In this document: positions 1 to 12,306 of the stretch, piece after piece
How the letters are laid out: every line of letters starts with the position of its first letter
Numbering within the stretch: the stretch's first letter is position 1
From: Batkoa obscura
Taxonomy: Eukaryota > Entomophthoromycota > Entomophthoromycetes > Entomophthorales > Batkoaceae
Length of the DNA: 64,000 bases
Reading direction: 5' to 3'
Assembly (NCBI GenBank): GCA_030770535.1
Contig: JASVEC010000001.1
Location: forward strand, 1,426,001 to 1,490,000
The notes under the pieces: generated by a model
Told to the model about the DNA's origin: nothing
The model's database searches: none
The model's input: the letters and a program-made list of their open reading frames with translations, nothing else
Position numbers and translations under genes: made by a program

Positions 1-551
1 TATACACCTAATTTAATAATGGATAGTATTATTAAATTATTAGATTTTAAAAAATTACCTTTATTTTTTATGAGAACAGTAAGTTAAATTTATTTTACTT
101 TATTATATTAATTAAATAAGAAGATTAATAATTAAATTTATTTAGGTATTAGAATTATTAAAATTATATCCTGAAAATAAACAAATATTAAATTGGACAC
201 CAAGTTTATTAATGAAATTAGTACAAAAGAAGGTCTATTTAATGCCTACATTATTTGAAGGTTTTATTATGGTTTGTAATGTAAGTTATAAACAATAGAA
301 TAATAATATTAAAACTAATTAATTTATTCTATTTTACTTTGACTTATATTGTTTTTTACTTCTAGATAATAGGTAATAGTTCCCATCCAATATTATTACA
401 ATTACCCCGAGAGCCTTTAGAAAAAGTATTAAAACAATCCAATACTTTAAAACAAGCATTAACATTAAGAGTACAACAACATTTAAAATCCAATCCAGAT
501 ACAAAACAAAGATTAAAGGATTTATTACCTTTATTTGAAATTGATCAATAA
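1..551 (+). CDS. Symplekin C-terminal region (partial, 5' end outside window)
   Basis: Three exons are visible: 1-78, 146-280 and 366-551, split by GTAAGT...TAG introns of 67 and 85 nt, both phase 0. The 113 readable codons match the symplekin/Pta1 C-terminal domain. That domain keeps a run of the type LFFMRTVLELLKLYP, then VYLMPTLFEGFIMVC, then the very typical LLQLPREPLEKVL. Symplekin is a scaffold of the nuclear mRNA 3'-end cleavage and polyadenylation machinery. The gene runs convergently into the YEATS2-like gene, with only 108 bp (including an AAT microsatellite at about 569-592) between the stop codons. The N-terminal HEAT-repeat part lies upstream of the window. The family assignment rests on the recognised motif order. 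Confidence 0.85.
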
Positions 552-566
552 AATTAAATTATTGTT

Positions 567-597
<31 letters not shown>

Positions 598-659
598 TGA
601 GAGATAGAATGATGAAGATATTGATAATAATGATATTATGAGTTATTGATTTCTTTAAT

Positions 660-2657
660 TTATTTTTCATGTCCCATAAAACAATTTAATAAAAAATCAA
701 AATTATTATTATTCGAATTATTTAAACTATTATTGTTATTTAAACTCATTAATGCTTTCCATATATGAATTGGGGTTAATAGACGAGGTTGATTTTTAAT
801 TAAATTATTATTAATTAAATTATTATTATTATCATTATTTAAATTTAACCTCATTACTTGATTTAGATCAATAATTGAATTATTTTTAGTATCTGTTTGT
901 TGATCACATACATTAAGAGTATGGTTTAATAATTTAACTAAAAATAAACGAGTAGCCTAAAATAAAAATAAAAATAAAAATAAAATAATATTAATTAATA
1001 AAAGATATCTTGATAAATAAAATAATAAAATAATAAACTTACTATAGCTAACATTGAGGGTACAATTTTTGGGTTTAAGTTGAATTTATTAAATGTAGAT
1101 AATTTTAATAATTTAACTTGTTCAATTATAAATTTCATTTCATTATCACCAACAAATGAAGGTACTTGCAATTTCTCTTCTCTATTTTTCTCTTTCCATA
1201 ATTGAATAACTCTTTGATTTCCCGAATTAATTTCCATTTCCGATGGTTCATCATCAATAATAATTAAATCTTCCTCATCTTCATCTTCATTTTCAATTTC
1301 ATTATTTTTTACTTGAAATAAGTGATCCCAACCTTTAGGTAATTGATTTAATAAACAATTACAATTTGATAATGAATTCACTTGTAATTCATTTACTTTT
1401 AAACATAATAAACAAAAATAATTTAAATTGACTTTCCCATAAATACCACAACATTTACAATATCCCTGATTAGCTAATCGATCTTTAATTGGTATTAAAC
1501 TTATACTTCCCTTATTTTCTAATTTAAGATCATATATTTTACACCAATTAATTAATTGTTTAATTGTTAATTGTTGAATTAATATATTATTTTCTTCATT
1601 TTCTAATATTATATTTTCTTTTTTTAAATTTTCATATAAATAATAACATCTTAAATATTCACTACTTTTTCTTCTACCTTCTGTCCACTCATGGTAATAA
1701 ACATTGGAATTAGGAGCTATTGTATATGGTAATTCCATATCTTGTTTTTTACATATAATTGGATGATCTTTTAATAAATGTAATAACATTTGATGAATTG
1801 TTTTATTTATGCCAAAATCTAATAAATTATAAAAATAATTAGTATATAAAATACAGTTAAATATAATATTTAAATATTAATATATATATATATATAAACT
1901 TACCAGCTGGAATCCATTGTATTTCATTTTGTTGATTAATGGAATGAGTTTTATTTTTTCCAATTTCCAATTTAGATAAAAATTTAGTATTTCTATCTAA
2001 TTCAATATCTAACATTCTTTCATCACCTAACTGTTGAACTCCAGTTAATTGATGATCTAACTAAAATAAAAATTAATTATTAATTATTAATAAGTAAATA
2101 AATAAGTTTTAATATTTTTATTAAATAATTAAACTTACTTTTAATTGATGAATAAAATCCATAGGTTTATTTTTAGTATCATGAAAATGTAATTGAATTC
2201 TAATAGGAAATTCTCCCCAACCATAATTAGTCAAATGAAATGGCGGATTCAATACTTCGATTATATCATTGGGTTTATAACTTGGATGTAAATAAAATCG
2301 TACTTTAGATATAAATCCAGATAAATCAGGATCCTAAATTAAATCATTATTATTATTGTTATTATTATTAAATAAAACTTACATAAGATGGACCAGAGAT
2401 ATAAATCATCCATTTAAAATAACTACTTTCTTCTTTTCGATTTTCTATTTTATAAATTAATATATTTAATATTTAATATATTATTATTATATGTAATTAT
2501 ATTATTAAAATTAACTTATTTTACCTGGTGGTAAATATTTAGATACATTTCCCACAATAATTCTTTTTTTGATATAAAATCTAGATGTATAATCTAATCC
2601 TAATTGAGCTGATAATGATGTATCTTGTCCATCTTTACAATTATTTGTTACTAAAAA

Positions 2658-2706
<49 letters not shown>

Positions 2707-4417
2707 TCTTTCTTTTTCCAAATTTTGTTGATCTATTAATCGATTTTGTAAACTAGTATCTGTCCATGGAGTAGATTGAATTTCTATTAATTAATCAAAA
2801 CATTACTATATTTTATTACTTAATAAAAAATTGATTGAACTTACTTAATAATTCCACCCTATTACTTTTAATTTCTTCTTTTTTAATGTTGTTAACTTGT
2901 TTTATTGTTTCTACTTTTTCTTCCAAATTTTGGATTTCATCCTCTTTTATTATTTTTTCTACTTTAACTTCTTTTTCTACTTTTTTCTCCTTTAAATAAT
3001 ATTGATCTTCTTGATTTTCCTTACTAATTTCACTCACCTCGAATTCCTTCTCTTCTTTTTTATAACTTCTCTCTTCTTTTTCATAATTCCTTTCTTCTTT
3101 TTCATAATTCCCCTCTTCTTTCTCTTTTCCTTCTTCTTTCTCTACCTTTAAATTAGAATTCAATGGTTGTCTAGCCAACTTTTTACCACTTGGTTTTAAT
3201 TGAATATCTTCATTTTTATTCGTTGATCTCTCTTTCAACGATGAAGCTAACGAATTAGTATTAGAGTGATCACTTAAATTATCCTCTAAATTCACATCTT
3301 CTTCATAAACTTTAATTTTAGGCTATAAAAAAAATAGTAAAAAAAATAATTAATATATTATTAAATAAAAATAATTTAACTATTAGTCTACTATTCTATA
3401 ATAATATTAATATCAATTAATTTCCTTACCTTATCATCTAATAATTCTTTATTTAATCGTTGAAATTGTTTATATAATGTACTACCACACCCAAATGCAA
3501 TTTTTGATTTTAATGGATTAACTACTGGTTTAATATGTGTCCTTCGACATTTATGATCTAATGGTACTTCGCTTTCTGGTACTTCAATACCACATGCAAT
3601 AGCTGCTTCTTGATGTGTTGGAAAATCAATATTATGTGAGATTCTACAATGATTAATAAACCCTTGATTGCTACCAAAATTAGAACGACCGCATTCTGTA
3701 CAAATTAATCTATTAAACAAAATAAAAAAAGATTAATAAAATTATTCATTAAATGATTCAATTTTACATATAAAATAAAACAATTTAAATTAGATTTGAA
3801 TTTAAAGTGAAATTCTATTAACTTACTTAACAAAAGTACCATCTTCTTTTTTAACATATAAAAAATTTGTTTTCATTTTATTTTTAAATGAATTCGATTC
3901 TATAAACCCTTTTTGTCTCTTATTACTATTTTGTAATTGAGTATTTAATTCTTTTAAATCAGTACTATCCTTATTATCACCTAAAGAAGCTTCAGCTATA
4001 TAAATAAAAAATCATTAACCAATAAGTTACTTAGTTATTATTTTATAATACAGATAACTAGTTGATATAAAATAATTAAAATAAAGTAAGTATTCGTCAA
4101 TACTTACCTTTTAACCAATTTCCCAATAAATTTTCCACTTGTTTAGCTAAATCTAATTCATTTTCGATAACTGCTAACTCTTTTTTTTTCATATATAATT
4201 CTAAATCTAATTGATGTTCTAATATAGAATAGACTTGTTTTTCTTTTTGTTTTATTAATTCTGGATTTAAGTTATACCGTTTTTTTTTCTTTCTACTTGA
4301 AGTAATGGGTAAATTTTGATTTATCTCAACTGCTTCTATGTTGTTTGTTGTTTGTTCTATAGGGAATGGATTTATTTCGTTTACATTATTAATGTTATTG
4401 TTGTTCATTTGATCCAT
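660..4417 (-). CDS. YEATS2-like chromatin reader (C2H2 finger, YEATS domain, histone fold)
   Basis: I model eleven exons: 4417-4108, 3995-3827, 3709-3430, 3322-2845, 2783-2706, 2650-2525, 2444-2383, 2333-2139, 2060-1904, 1818-1043 and 956-660. All phases agree and give about 975 aa. A C2H2 finger (C163, C166, H180, H185) lies in the N-terminal third, followed by a Glu/Lys-rich linker. The YEATS domain spans about 467-610 and contains [23 protein letters not shown] and [12 protein letters not shown]. The acyl-lysine cage aromatics Tyr520 and Trp540 are kept, 20 residues apart as in human YEATS2. A CxxC pair follows near 738, and the C-terminus (about 845-975, with Asn runs) looks like a histone fold. 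Human YEATS2 is a histone H3 acetyl-lysine reader of the ATAC complex. The family call is strong; exact exon ends are inferred from splice signals. Confidence 0.85.
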
Positions 4418-4770
4418 TTTTCTTATCTATTAAAATACTTGTATTTTGATTATTCACAAACTTCTTTAGTTTATAATACTTGTAAAACTTATTCTCTTTT
4501 TCTAGCACTTTATATAAATCTTTAGCAATTTCTTATTCAATTCCTTTCTTTCTCTTCACTCTTTTTACTCTAAAATTTTTTTTTCCAATAAACTCAAAAA
4601 AATTCTCAAAATTATATTTACTTCATTATATAACAAATAAAGTAAGTTGAAATTAAATCCATTTTGATTGGTTACTTGAAGCTAAAAAAAGTTCAAAAAC
4701 TAAGCCCAGTTTAAAAATAAATTTCAACTTTTTTAACTCATTTTAATACTTTAACTCACAAAATAGAAGA
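4418..4770. promoter_or_regulatory. Divergent intergenic region (YEATS2-like / WW protein)
   Basis: This 353-bp AT-rich spacer separates two divergently transcribed genes, so it must hold both promoters. Pyrimidine-rich stretches lie at about 4540-4590. I see no clear TATA box and no other gene. Confidence 0.45.
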
Positions 4771-5525
4771 ATGAGCTCACCACAAAAAACAGTTGAACCA
4801 GAAGCAAAAGAACTCAACTCATCAAAGCTAACTAATTATGAAGAAGCTGAAGTCAAAGATACTGTCAATGAAGATTTAACTTCCACTATGGATTCTTCCG
4901 CTTATACTTTATTAGAAGACGATACTTTATTACCTTGGAAAACATGTTGGGATAATAATTATCAATGTTATTATTATTGGAATACAGAAACAAATGAAAC
5001 TAGTTATGAATTACCAATAGTGAATAGAAATACAATAGATCCTACAGCTGCAGTAGCTGCTATTGCTGAAGAAACAGATTTAGGTAAGTTATATATAGTA
5101 AATTTAATAATCAATTTCCATCTTTCAAATAATAATTAAACTAATTTTTTTGACTTATAGCTACTCAATCAGCGATTAACTCTATTGAATATAACTATTA
5201 TCTTTCACAAGAAAACCCAAATCATCCATCTTTATCTACTTCTTCACAATATGTTGCTACCGCTCATTTTAATTCCAAATCAGGTAAATTTCAACCAGAT
5301 CCAAGTTTACAACCAGAAAATTTTTCATATGAAAATAAATCTTTAAGACAATGTTCTGCTTTCTTTGATTATAATGGGTTTATGCAACAAAGAGGAGCTG
5401 AATTGCAAGGTCAAATGTTGGGTGGGAAGAAAACAAAGATGACAAAGAAAATTGTGGATAAGTTGAAGGAAAGGAGGAAGGAAAAAAAATTGGCAGCTAA
5501 GAAAAAATGGTTGTTGGAGGATTAA
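4771..5525 (+). CDS. WW-domain protein, likely nuclear/splicing-related
   Basis: Two exons, 4771-5083 and 5161-5525, are joined across a GTAAGT...TTATAG intron (phase 1) to give 225 aa. The WW domain spans about residues 54-82 (LPWKTCWDNNYQCYYYWN, then a TSYELP end). The usual second Trp is Tyr, as in some WW variants. Right after it comes DPTAAVAAIAEETDL, and the second exon holds a conserved block with YVATAHFNSKSGKFQPDPS. That block is shared, as far as I recall, with fungal WW proteins of the spliceosome. The last 35 residues are a Lys/Arg-rich helix. WW domains bind proline-rich ligands. The precise ortholog is not certain. Confidence 0.75.
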
Positions 5526-6032
5526 ACAGAAATGATGGATGGGAGCAAGGGGAACATAGTAGTAAATGGAGATAACAGATTTTTTTGAAAGTAAAGATTC
5601 ATATTTTTTTGATTGTAAGTTATACGTTAAATTATAGCTTTTTTTGTTACTTTCTTTTAGATACTTGTTTTTGATAGTGTTAAAAGATTCGTGTTTTTTC
5701 ACAGTTAAGATTTTATTATTCTATTTATTTAGTAGCTGATATTAAGAAAATAAAAGATTAGTTAATAGTAACCAATTTTAATTTTATGATATTTAAAATA
5801 AAACAAAACAATTAATATAATCCCACTTGAATTCCTTTTGGTAAAAAAACTAATTGGTAGAATTCAACATTTATAAATATTAATAAATAAAAAGAATTTT
5901 TTAAATAGAAATAAACTAAAGAACTTATTCAACATAACATGAACTCATAAATAATAAAATAATAATAGTTATTTATGTAAATAAAACAATTTCAATTTAT
6001 TCCAATTTTAATAAAAAATCCTTTCAATTCAA
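5526..6032. other. Convergent 3' intergenic region
   Basis: Both flanking genes point into this AT-rich 507-bp stretch. It should contain two 3' UTRs and polyadenylation sites (AATAAA-like runs near 5805 and 5885). No coding signal is evident. Confidence 0.5.
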
Positions 6033-8107
6033 TTATTCGTTTCTAGGTTCCTTATCAAAAGAAAACTTCTTTCCATCAGCTCTACCAGTAAAATTAACTA
6101 AAGCAGCAGCCAATACCCATCTTACACCACTCATAGTATGATTAACTAATTTACCTAAGAAAGAACTAGTAGGTTCATTAGAATACAAATAACTTGTAAA
6201 ATTTAATGGTAACGCTTGTTCTAATTGAGCTGGTGGATAACGTAAAGTTAATAAAGGTTCTAAACTACGATATTTGGTAGATTGATACATAGCTCTTTTA
6301 TGTGAAAACTCTTTAAAACTATGAATACCATGGTAACTGCCCATACCACTCTCCCCAATTCCACCAAAAGGTAAGCTAGGAACTAATTAAATAAAAATAA
6401 GCTAATTAAAATGTATAGTGATAAAGTATAACAATTATTTACCTAAGAAATGAGCTAAAATGTCATTAATTGAAACACCACCTGAAGAAATATTATTTAA
6501 TATATTATCAATATATTTTTGATCATCTGAAAAGATATATAATGCTAATGGTTTATCTCTAAAATTAAATAAATATAAAAATTATTGTATAACAATGATA
6601 GTTATTTTATAAATACTTACTTTGTTTTTAAATAATCAATACAACTTTGTACATTAGGCATTTCAATAATAGGTAAAATTGGGCCAAAAATTTCTTCATT
6701 CATTAAAGGAGCTTCATTAATATCTAAATCTACAACTACAGTAGGTTCAAAGTATCTTTCTTCGGCATCATAATTACCACCATAAACAATTTTACCATGA
6801 GATTTAGGAGAATTTTGATTGGGTAATAATTTAGCAATTCTTTCCACATGTCTTGATAATACAATCTTTGGATAGTCGGGGTTATTTTTAGTTTCAATAC
6901 CGTAGAAATTGACGATTTCTTCTTGAATTAATCTGACAAATTTTTCTTTAATACTTGGATGAATGAAACAATAATCCACTGTGATACAAATTTGACCTGC
7001 ATTCATTAATTTACCCCATACAATACGACGTGCAGCAATACGTAAATCAGCTGTTTTTTCATCAATAAATACAGGTGATTTACCACCTAATTCTAATGCT
7101 ACTGGTGTTAAATGCTTAGAAGCTGCTTCCATAACAATACGTGCAACAGTACTAATAATAAATAAATAAATAAAATTATAATACTATCTATTTTCATTAC
7201 CTATTTCCAGTATATAAAATAAAATCCCATTTGAACTTCAAAATAGTAGTAGTAATTTCTTTAGCACCTGATAATACAGCATAACAATCACTATCTAAAG
7301 CTTCTTCTAATATTAATTTAATAATAGCAGCTGAATTGGGTGCTAATTCAGATGGTTTAATAACACACGTATTACCAGCTGCAATTGCACCAATTAATGG
7401 GGCTAAAGTTAATACAATGGGGAAATTCCATGGTGCTATATTTAACCATAAACCATAGGGTTCATATAAAATTTTAGCGGTATCAAAAGCATTTCCTAAA
7501 AGAAAGAGAAAAAGAAAAAGAAAGAATTATTATCTAACCTTATTTACACTTAATATTTAACTTACCAATTGGAGTTTTAACTACTTCAGGTTCAGCCCAT
7601 TCATCTAAATTTTCCAAATAATCGGTAATTTCTTGAATCACACTAGCTACTTCTAAGGCAGCTTCATTACGTGCTTTAAAATCTCGAACTAATGCTTCAA
7701 TAATCATACTATATCTTTCTTTAACTACGGATAATAATGCAAGTAATTGTTGTTTACGATAACTTATTGGTCGAGTTTTACCATTACGCCAGTTGGTAAG
7801 TAATTTGGTGTGAACCTAAAGAATAATGAAGAAGTTAGTTTGTGTGGAAAAGGACAAAAGGGAAAGTTGCCTTTTCTACTTGACCATCAGTATCTTCAGT
7901 ATAAGTTGGTAATTCAGCTTCACTCATATCTAAGACATGACGTACCACCCCATTAGGGTATTTTTGAGTTTTTGTAGCTCCCATATTTTTAATTTGGTAT
8001 TTTTCAATTGTTGTTTTTTGAGAAATAAATCTTTGAATTGGGATTATGTTTGAGTATTTATACTTAATCATTACTTGTTCCAAATTCTTTTTCAAAACTC
8101 GTTTCAT
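6033..8107 (-). CDS. Aldehyde dehydrogenase, class 3 (fatty-aldehyde type)
   Basis: Six exons: 8107-7871, 7815-7566, 7495-7201, 7151-6621, 6558-6443 and 6382-6033 (592 aa). The first part shows the ALDH3 entry helix with [14 protein letters not shown]. The Rossmann region has [18 protein letters not shown] and ALELGGKSP, with general base Glu281. The nucleophile Cys316 sits in [10 protein letters not shown]. The C-terminal half has EEIFGPILP and [17 protein letters not shown] hydrophobic stretch near the C-terminus ([10 protein letters not shown]) could anchor it to a membrane, as in ALDH3A2. The enzyme would oxidise medium or long-chain aldehydes with NAD(P)+. An in-frame ATG at 7984 (MGATKTQ) is an alternative start. 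The 41 extra residues of the longer form are basic and could be a mitochondrial presequence. Intron 1 has no good GT donor; a GC-AG boundary after 7871 fits best. Confidence 0.88.
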
Positions 8108-9878
8108 TATCAAGTATGTGTAGAATCAATTTATTGTTATTCAAATTTGTTTTTACTTTTAAGCTCATTTTTATTCTTTTACTTCTTTAAAAAAAAACAA
8201 TGATTACAGAACTTTATGTTTTATTACTTTAAAATAAAATGATTAAGGTAGTATAGCATTAGGACGATATAAAGTTGAAGAGTGGATGAAGCTTACTTAG
8301 TTTTTTATTCTCTTTAAATTATTGTGTTTTCCGCCTTTAAAACATGATTAAGTTTTTTTGGTGGTATTAGAATTGAGCTTACTATAAAATGTTAGTTTAA
8401 TTACCTTTTATAGTGAATCCTTGTCAGGGAGTTTGATTTCTTCTTTTATTCATTTTTCCGAGGTTAAATTGGAATACCGTATTTTTGGACTGTAGCTCCC
8501 CATTTAGGATAAATTTTTCAATCAAAAAAATTAGAGTCGTTTTTATTGAAAGCCACAATGGCAATGTACTCAGTTCCAATTTGCCAATAAACATATTGCA
8601 GTTAGATGACATTTGTTATTTTTAATTTAGGACAAGAATTCTTAACATGAAATCAACTTAGTAAGTTTTATTATATCATAGATTACATCAAAAAATTTTA
8701 GCTACAAATTAAAACAACAAAAAACATTTAGCTATAATCTGCTTCAAGATCAGATAAATAATTGATTTAATTGAACTAAATTTTTTGATTAGCATTTTGT
8801 GAAGCATGGACCAAAAAGTTCCCATAGCTATATAAAGAAAGGGCAGTAAATCCTTAAGCTATGGTAATCTTAATAAATTTAATTAAAGTAACAATGGTTG
8901 AAGTTATAAATTGCAGACCCCCATTTATTAAAATACCAATATCAAACTAAGTACTTAACTCCACTTTAATGTGTCTTTTGGTTTAAAATTTTAATTATTT
9001 AGCTCTCTTGTTTGTTCTTTTATCTTCATTTACTGTAGTTAATTTAGTGTTAAAATAATTTAAAAATTAGCAATTCCTTGATTAAAAACTGGATTAATCT
9101 TCGGATAGGCAATCGGCTTTTTAATTTTGTTATTTTGGGTCGATTTTTACTGCTTTTAGTTGATTTGGTGATATAGTCGATATTATAATTAAATTAAATG
9201 TAAAAGGTGGGAAATGATGATAACTAGAGGTTTTAAGCGGAAAAATAAAGAAAAAATAAGGAAATAAAATGGGAAAGTTTCATAGTGTGGTTTGATGGGA
9301 GTTTTGAATCTAGTTTGTGATTTTATGCTCAATTGTGTTTTTTTATGAATAAAAATGGTTTGAGATTTTATGAGCATTTTTGAAAAAAATAGTCGGGTAA
9401 ATTAAAGGAGATTTAAAGATCTAGATGGAAGATTGGCTTACTTCACATTCACCAGAATTAAATTAGCCATAATTTCAATAATAGCAACTGTTTATTTCAT
9501 GTTAAATGTTGAGTTAGTTTATAATACATCAATCTGTTAACTATCAATGTCAATATTATATCTCAATATTTAGTTAATATTTTATCTTTGATTATTATAA
9601 TCTTTTTTTAAACTTTATTAAACTTTATTTAGTGAAAATTGGAATTATCAAGTTAATATAAAAATTAGAAAAAATTATTGAATAAACTAATTATTATAAT
9701 CAATTTAAAATCACATACCAAAACTATCAAGTATTTGAAATTTCAATTACTAATTTGTATATTTAATTGTTAATTTACTTTTAAAAAATACTAATAAATA
9801 TATATTAAAATTATAGATAAAAATAATAAATAAAAAAGTAAAAATTTATTTGAATAATATATTTGAATAATAAACTAC
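8108..9878. other. Intergenic region between the ALDH and CPA1 genes
   Basis: The region holds the ALDH promoter on one side and the CPA1 3' UTR on the other. Short ORFs at 8424-8612 and 9189-9377 show no recognisable protein and lie in low-complexity AT-rich DNA. Nothing else can be supported. Confidence 0.4.
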
Positions 9879-11150
9879 TTAAGCATAAGCAGTGACTTTT
9901 TCTTCTTCAGTATCATAATGATGTAAATCTTTAAGTTTATATTGTTTAACTAACTCAATATAATCTTTAAATAAGAAATGAGTATCCATAGGTCCTCCTT
10001 TAGCTTCTGGATGAAATTGAACTGAAGAAATAGGTTTAAATTGATGTTTAATACCTTCATTTGAATGATCGTTAGCATTAGTAAAATATTTTAACCAATT
10101 ATTAGGTAAAACTGTATCATTTAAAGCATAGCCATGATTTTGACTAGTAATAAAACAACGATTACTTAATAAATTAATTGCTGGTTGATTATGTCCTCGA
10201 TTTCCAAATTTCATCTTGTAAACATCTAATCCAATACTCTTTCCTAACACTTGATTTCCCATACAAATACCAAAGATAGGTTTATTAAAGTTCTCAACTA
10301 AATATGTCATATTTGAAATTAATTCTTGACAATAATTGGGATTCCCAGGTCCATTACTTAAAAATAAGCCATCAAAGTCATGAATACTTTTACCTTCAAT
10401 TTTGTTATTTATAAGATCATAATTCCAAGGTAATACAGTTAATTTAATATCTTCACTTTGACCTAATAATGATCTTAAGATATTATTTTTAATACCACAA
10501 TCAATAACTGCAATATTAACTTTTCCTTTTCCAACTGTATATACTTTTTTAGTAGATACTTCATCGACTAAATTTCTTAAATTAGGATCTTTATATTCGC
10601 TTTCTTTCTCTTTATCAAACTGCATGGAAGCTAATGTAGACCCTTGATCTCTGAGTAATTTAACAACCATTCTAGTATCTACATTAGAAATAGCAGGTAC
10701 ATTATTACGTTTACACCAAGCACCTAAAGATTCAATGGCATTCCAATGAGAATATTGAGTAGCATAATCATTCACAATTATACCTTCTACTTGTATCTTT
10801 TCTGATTCATAATATTTTAATAAATTAAATTCATCTCGGGTGATGTTAGGGGCTCCATAATTACCAATTAAAGGTTGAGTGAAGACTAATATTTGACCAC
10901 GGAAAGAAGGATCCGTCATAGATTCTGGATAACCTACAGTAGAAGTAGTAAAGACTGCTTCACCACTACATTCTTTTTCAGCACCAAAGGATAAACCCTT
11001 GAATAATTGACCAGATTTTAATTTTAAATATTGAACTTGAGTAGAGTCAATTACTTCTGGTGAAGAGTAATAACCTTTTTTAACAGTAGCAAAAGATCTA
11101 AATAATGAACGATTGGATTTTAAGTGAGCTAAAACGAATTTGGTTAACAT
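9879..11150 (-). CDS. CPA1: Arginine-specific carbamoyl-phosphate synthase, small (glutaminase) subunit
   Basis: A single-exon gene of 423 aa. The first 25 residues (MLTKFVLAHLKSNRSLFRSF) are basic and hydroxylated without acidic residues, like a mitochondrial presequence, as in the Neurospora arg-2 product. The small-subunit N-domain follows (SGEAVFTTSTVGYPESMTDP, then GQILVFTQPLIGNYGAPN). The class I glutamine amidotransferase domain has Cys296 in FGICMGNQVLG and His380/Glu382 in SVQFHPEAKGGP. It hydrolyses glutamine and passes ammonia to the large subunit to make carbamoyl phosphate for arginine synthesis. The ATG at 11150 is chosen because the reading frame upstream of it offers no other ATG; its -3 base is A, a good context. 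A regulatory upstream ORF overlaps the start (see next entry). Confidence 0.93.
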   Translation of the reverse strand: MLTKFVLAHLKSNRSLFRSFATVKKGYYSSPEVIDSTQVQYLKLKSGQLFKGLSFGAEKECSGEAVFTTSTVGYPESMTDPSFRGQILVFTQPLIGNYGAPNITRDEFNLLKYYESEKIQVEGIIVNDYATQYSHWNAIESLGAWCKRNNVPAISNVDTRMVVKLLRDQGSTLASMQFDKEKESEYKDPNLRNLVDEVSTKKVYTVGKGKVNIAVIDCGIKNNILRSLLGQSEDIKLTVLPWNYDLINNKIEGKSIHDFDGLFLSNGPGNPNYCQELISNMTYLVENFNKPIFGICMGNQVLGKSIGLDVYKMKFGNRGHNQPAINLLSNRCFITSQNHGYALNDTVLPNNWLKYFTNANDHSNEGIKHQFKPISSVQFHPEAKGGPMDTHFLFKDYIELVKQYKLKDLHHYDTEEEKVTAYA

Positions 11151-11235
11151 TATTATTGTAGGTCTGTGGTAAAGATTTCCAAACTTGATCTGAGATATAA
11201 TCACTTGAGTTCTTTTCAAAGGAGTGGCAATACAT
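11098..11235 (-). promoter_or_regulatory. Arginine attenuator peptide uORF of CPA1 (overlapping form)
   Basis: An ATG at 11235, 85 nt before the CPA1 start, opens a 45-codon ORF. Its first 24 residues read MYCHSFEKNS then SDYISDQVWKSLPQ. This fits the fungal arginine attenuator peptide (Neurospora: QDYLSDHLWRALNA; yeast: QDYISDHIWKTSSH). Asp12 and Trp19, the residues known to matter in Neurospora, fall at the same positions. The uORF start has a poor context (T at -3). Unlike known cases it does not stop before the main ATG: it runs in another frame to a TAG at 11100-11098, overlapping the coding region by about 53 nt. By family knowledge, arginine would stall ribosomes on this peptide and block scanning to CPA1. 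Confidence 0.82.
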
Positions 11236-12113
11236 GAACTATTTAGTTCAATTAGATTGTTTTTTTTAAAACTATTATAATAGTAATCTTGAGGGTTTAT
11301 ATACTTTTGTTTTCATTACTCATCTTTTTTATAACTTTATTCCTTTTCTCTTATGAATAAAAATTCATGCTGTCTTTAGTACTTTAAGGTTTGGGCAGGA
11401 ATTTATCGTGGTAAGAGTAATAAACATCATTTATGCAGGCTTAAAATTAACTAATGTTTGACCAAGCTATATAAAAGAATTCTTAATCTTAACCAGAATG
11501 ATTGCCCAAGAGATTAAAATCAAGGGTTAATTTAATTTTAATTTCATACTTGATATGATTTTAGATGACTCATATTGAATATTGAAATAAAATAAGGTTA
11601 ATTATATTTATAAATGAAACTTATCGTCATATTGTATTAGAATTAATATAAATGATTATTAAGGGTTTGTATTTATGTCTAATAGTATTATTATTTATTA
11701 TTCGGTGTTTTAGTCTTATTGTAATACTAAAAATGTTTATTTTTCATTGTATTATTTCTTTAATTACTTTGAATATATCATATTGCCAAACTTCTATTCT
11801 ATATTTTTAAGTGGTAAAAAAGCTAATTAAATTTTCTTATTAAAGGTGGAAAGTCACTTTTATAGCAATAATTGAAATAGGTTGAAACTTAGATACTTTC
11901 TATTCATTATTCGTAATGGATCGAGATCTTGATATTTAAGAAAACATACTGCTTTATAGAGCATAATTTTACAATACAAATATAATATTGAAAATAGTAT
12001 CCACATTTAAATAACAGTCAACGCTTTAGAATATCAACTAATCTTATCAACATTGCTATATTTTTTAAAACATTACATAATATTGCTTTTTACCACGGAA
12101 TTCTAATATTTTA

Positions 12114-12216
12114 TATGGGAATGTATTTTTTTGTTTAAGAATTTCACTAACAGTTTTCCACTCAAATAGCGCTTAAAAAATGGAAAAAGTAATCAAGCCA
12201 AAAAAAACACCACTAT
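12114..12216 (+). mobile_element. MITE family 1, copy 1
   Basis: About 100 bp starting TATGGGAATGTATTTTTTTG and ending in AAAACACCACTATA, with the family's internal AGCGCT core. The ends are imperfect inverted repeats flanked by TA. Confidence 0.7.
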
Positions 12217-12306
12217 ATGCAAAATAGCTTTGTTTTTTTAACTTTATTTATATTAATAAATGTTTTTTTATTATTTAATTTTAATTTTTGCTTTTTATAA
12301 CATGAC

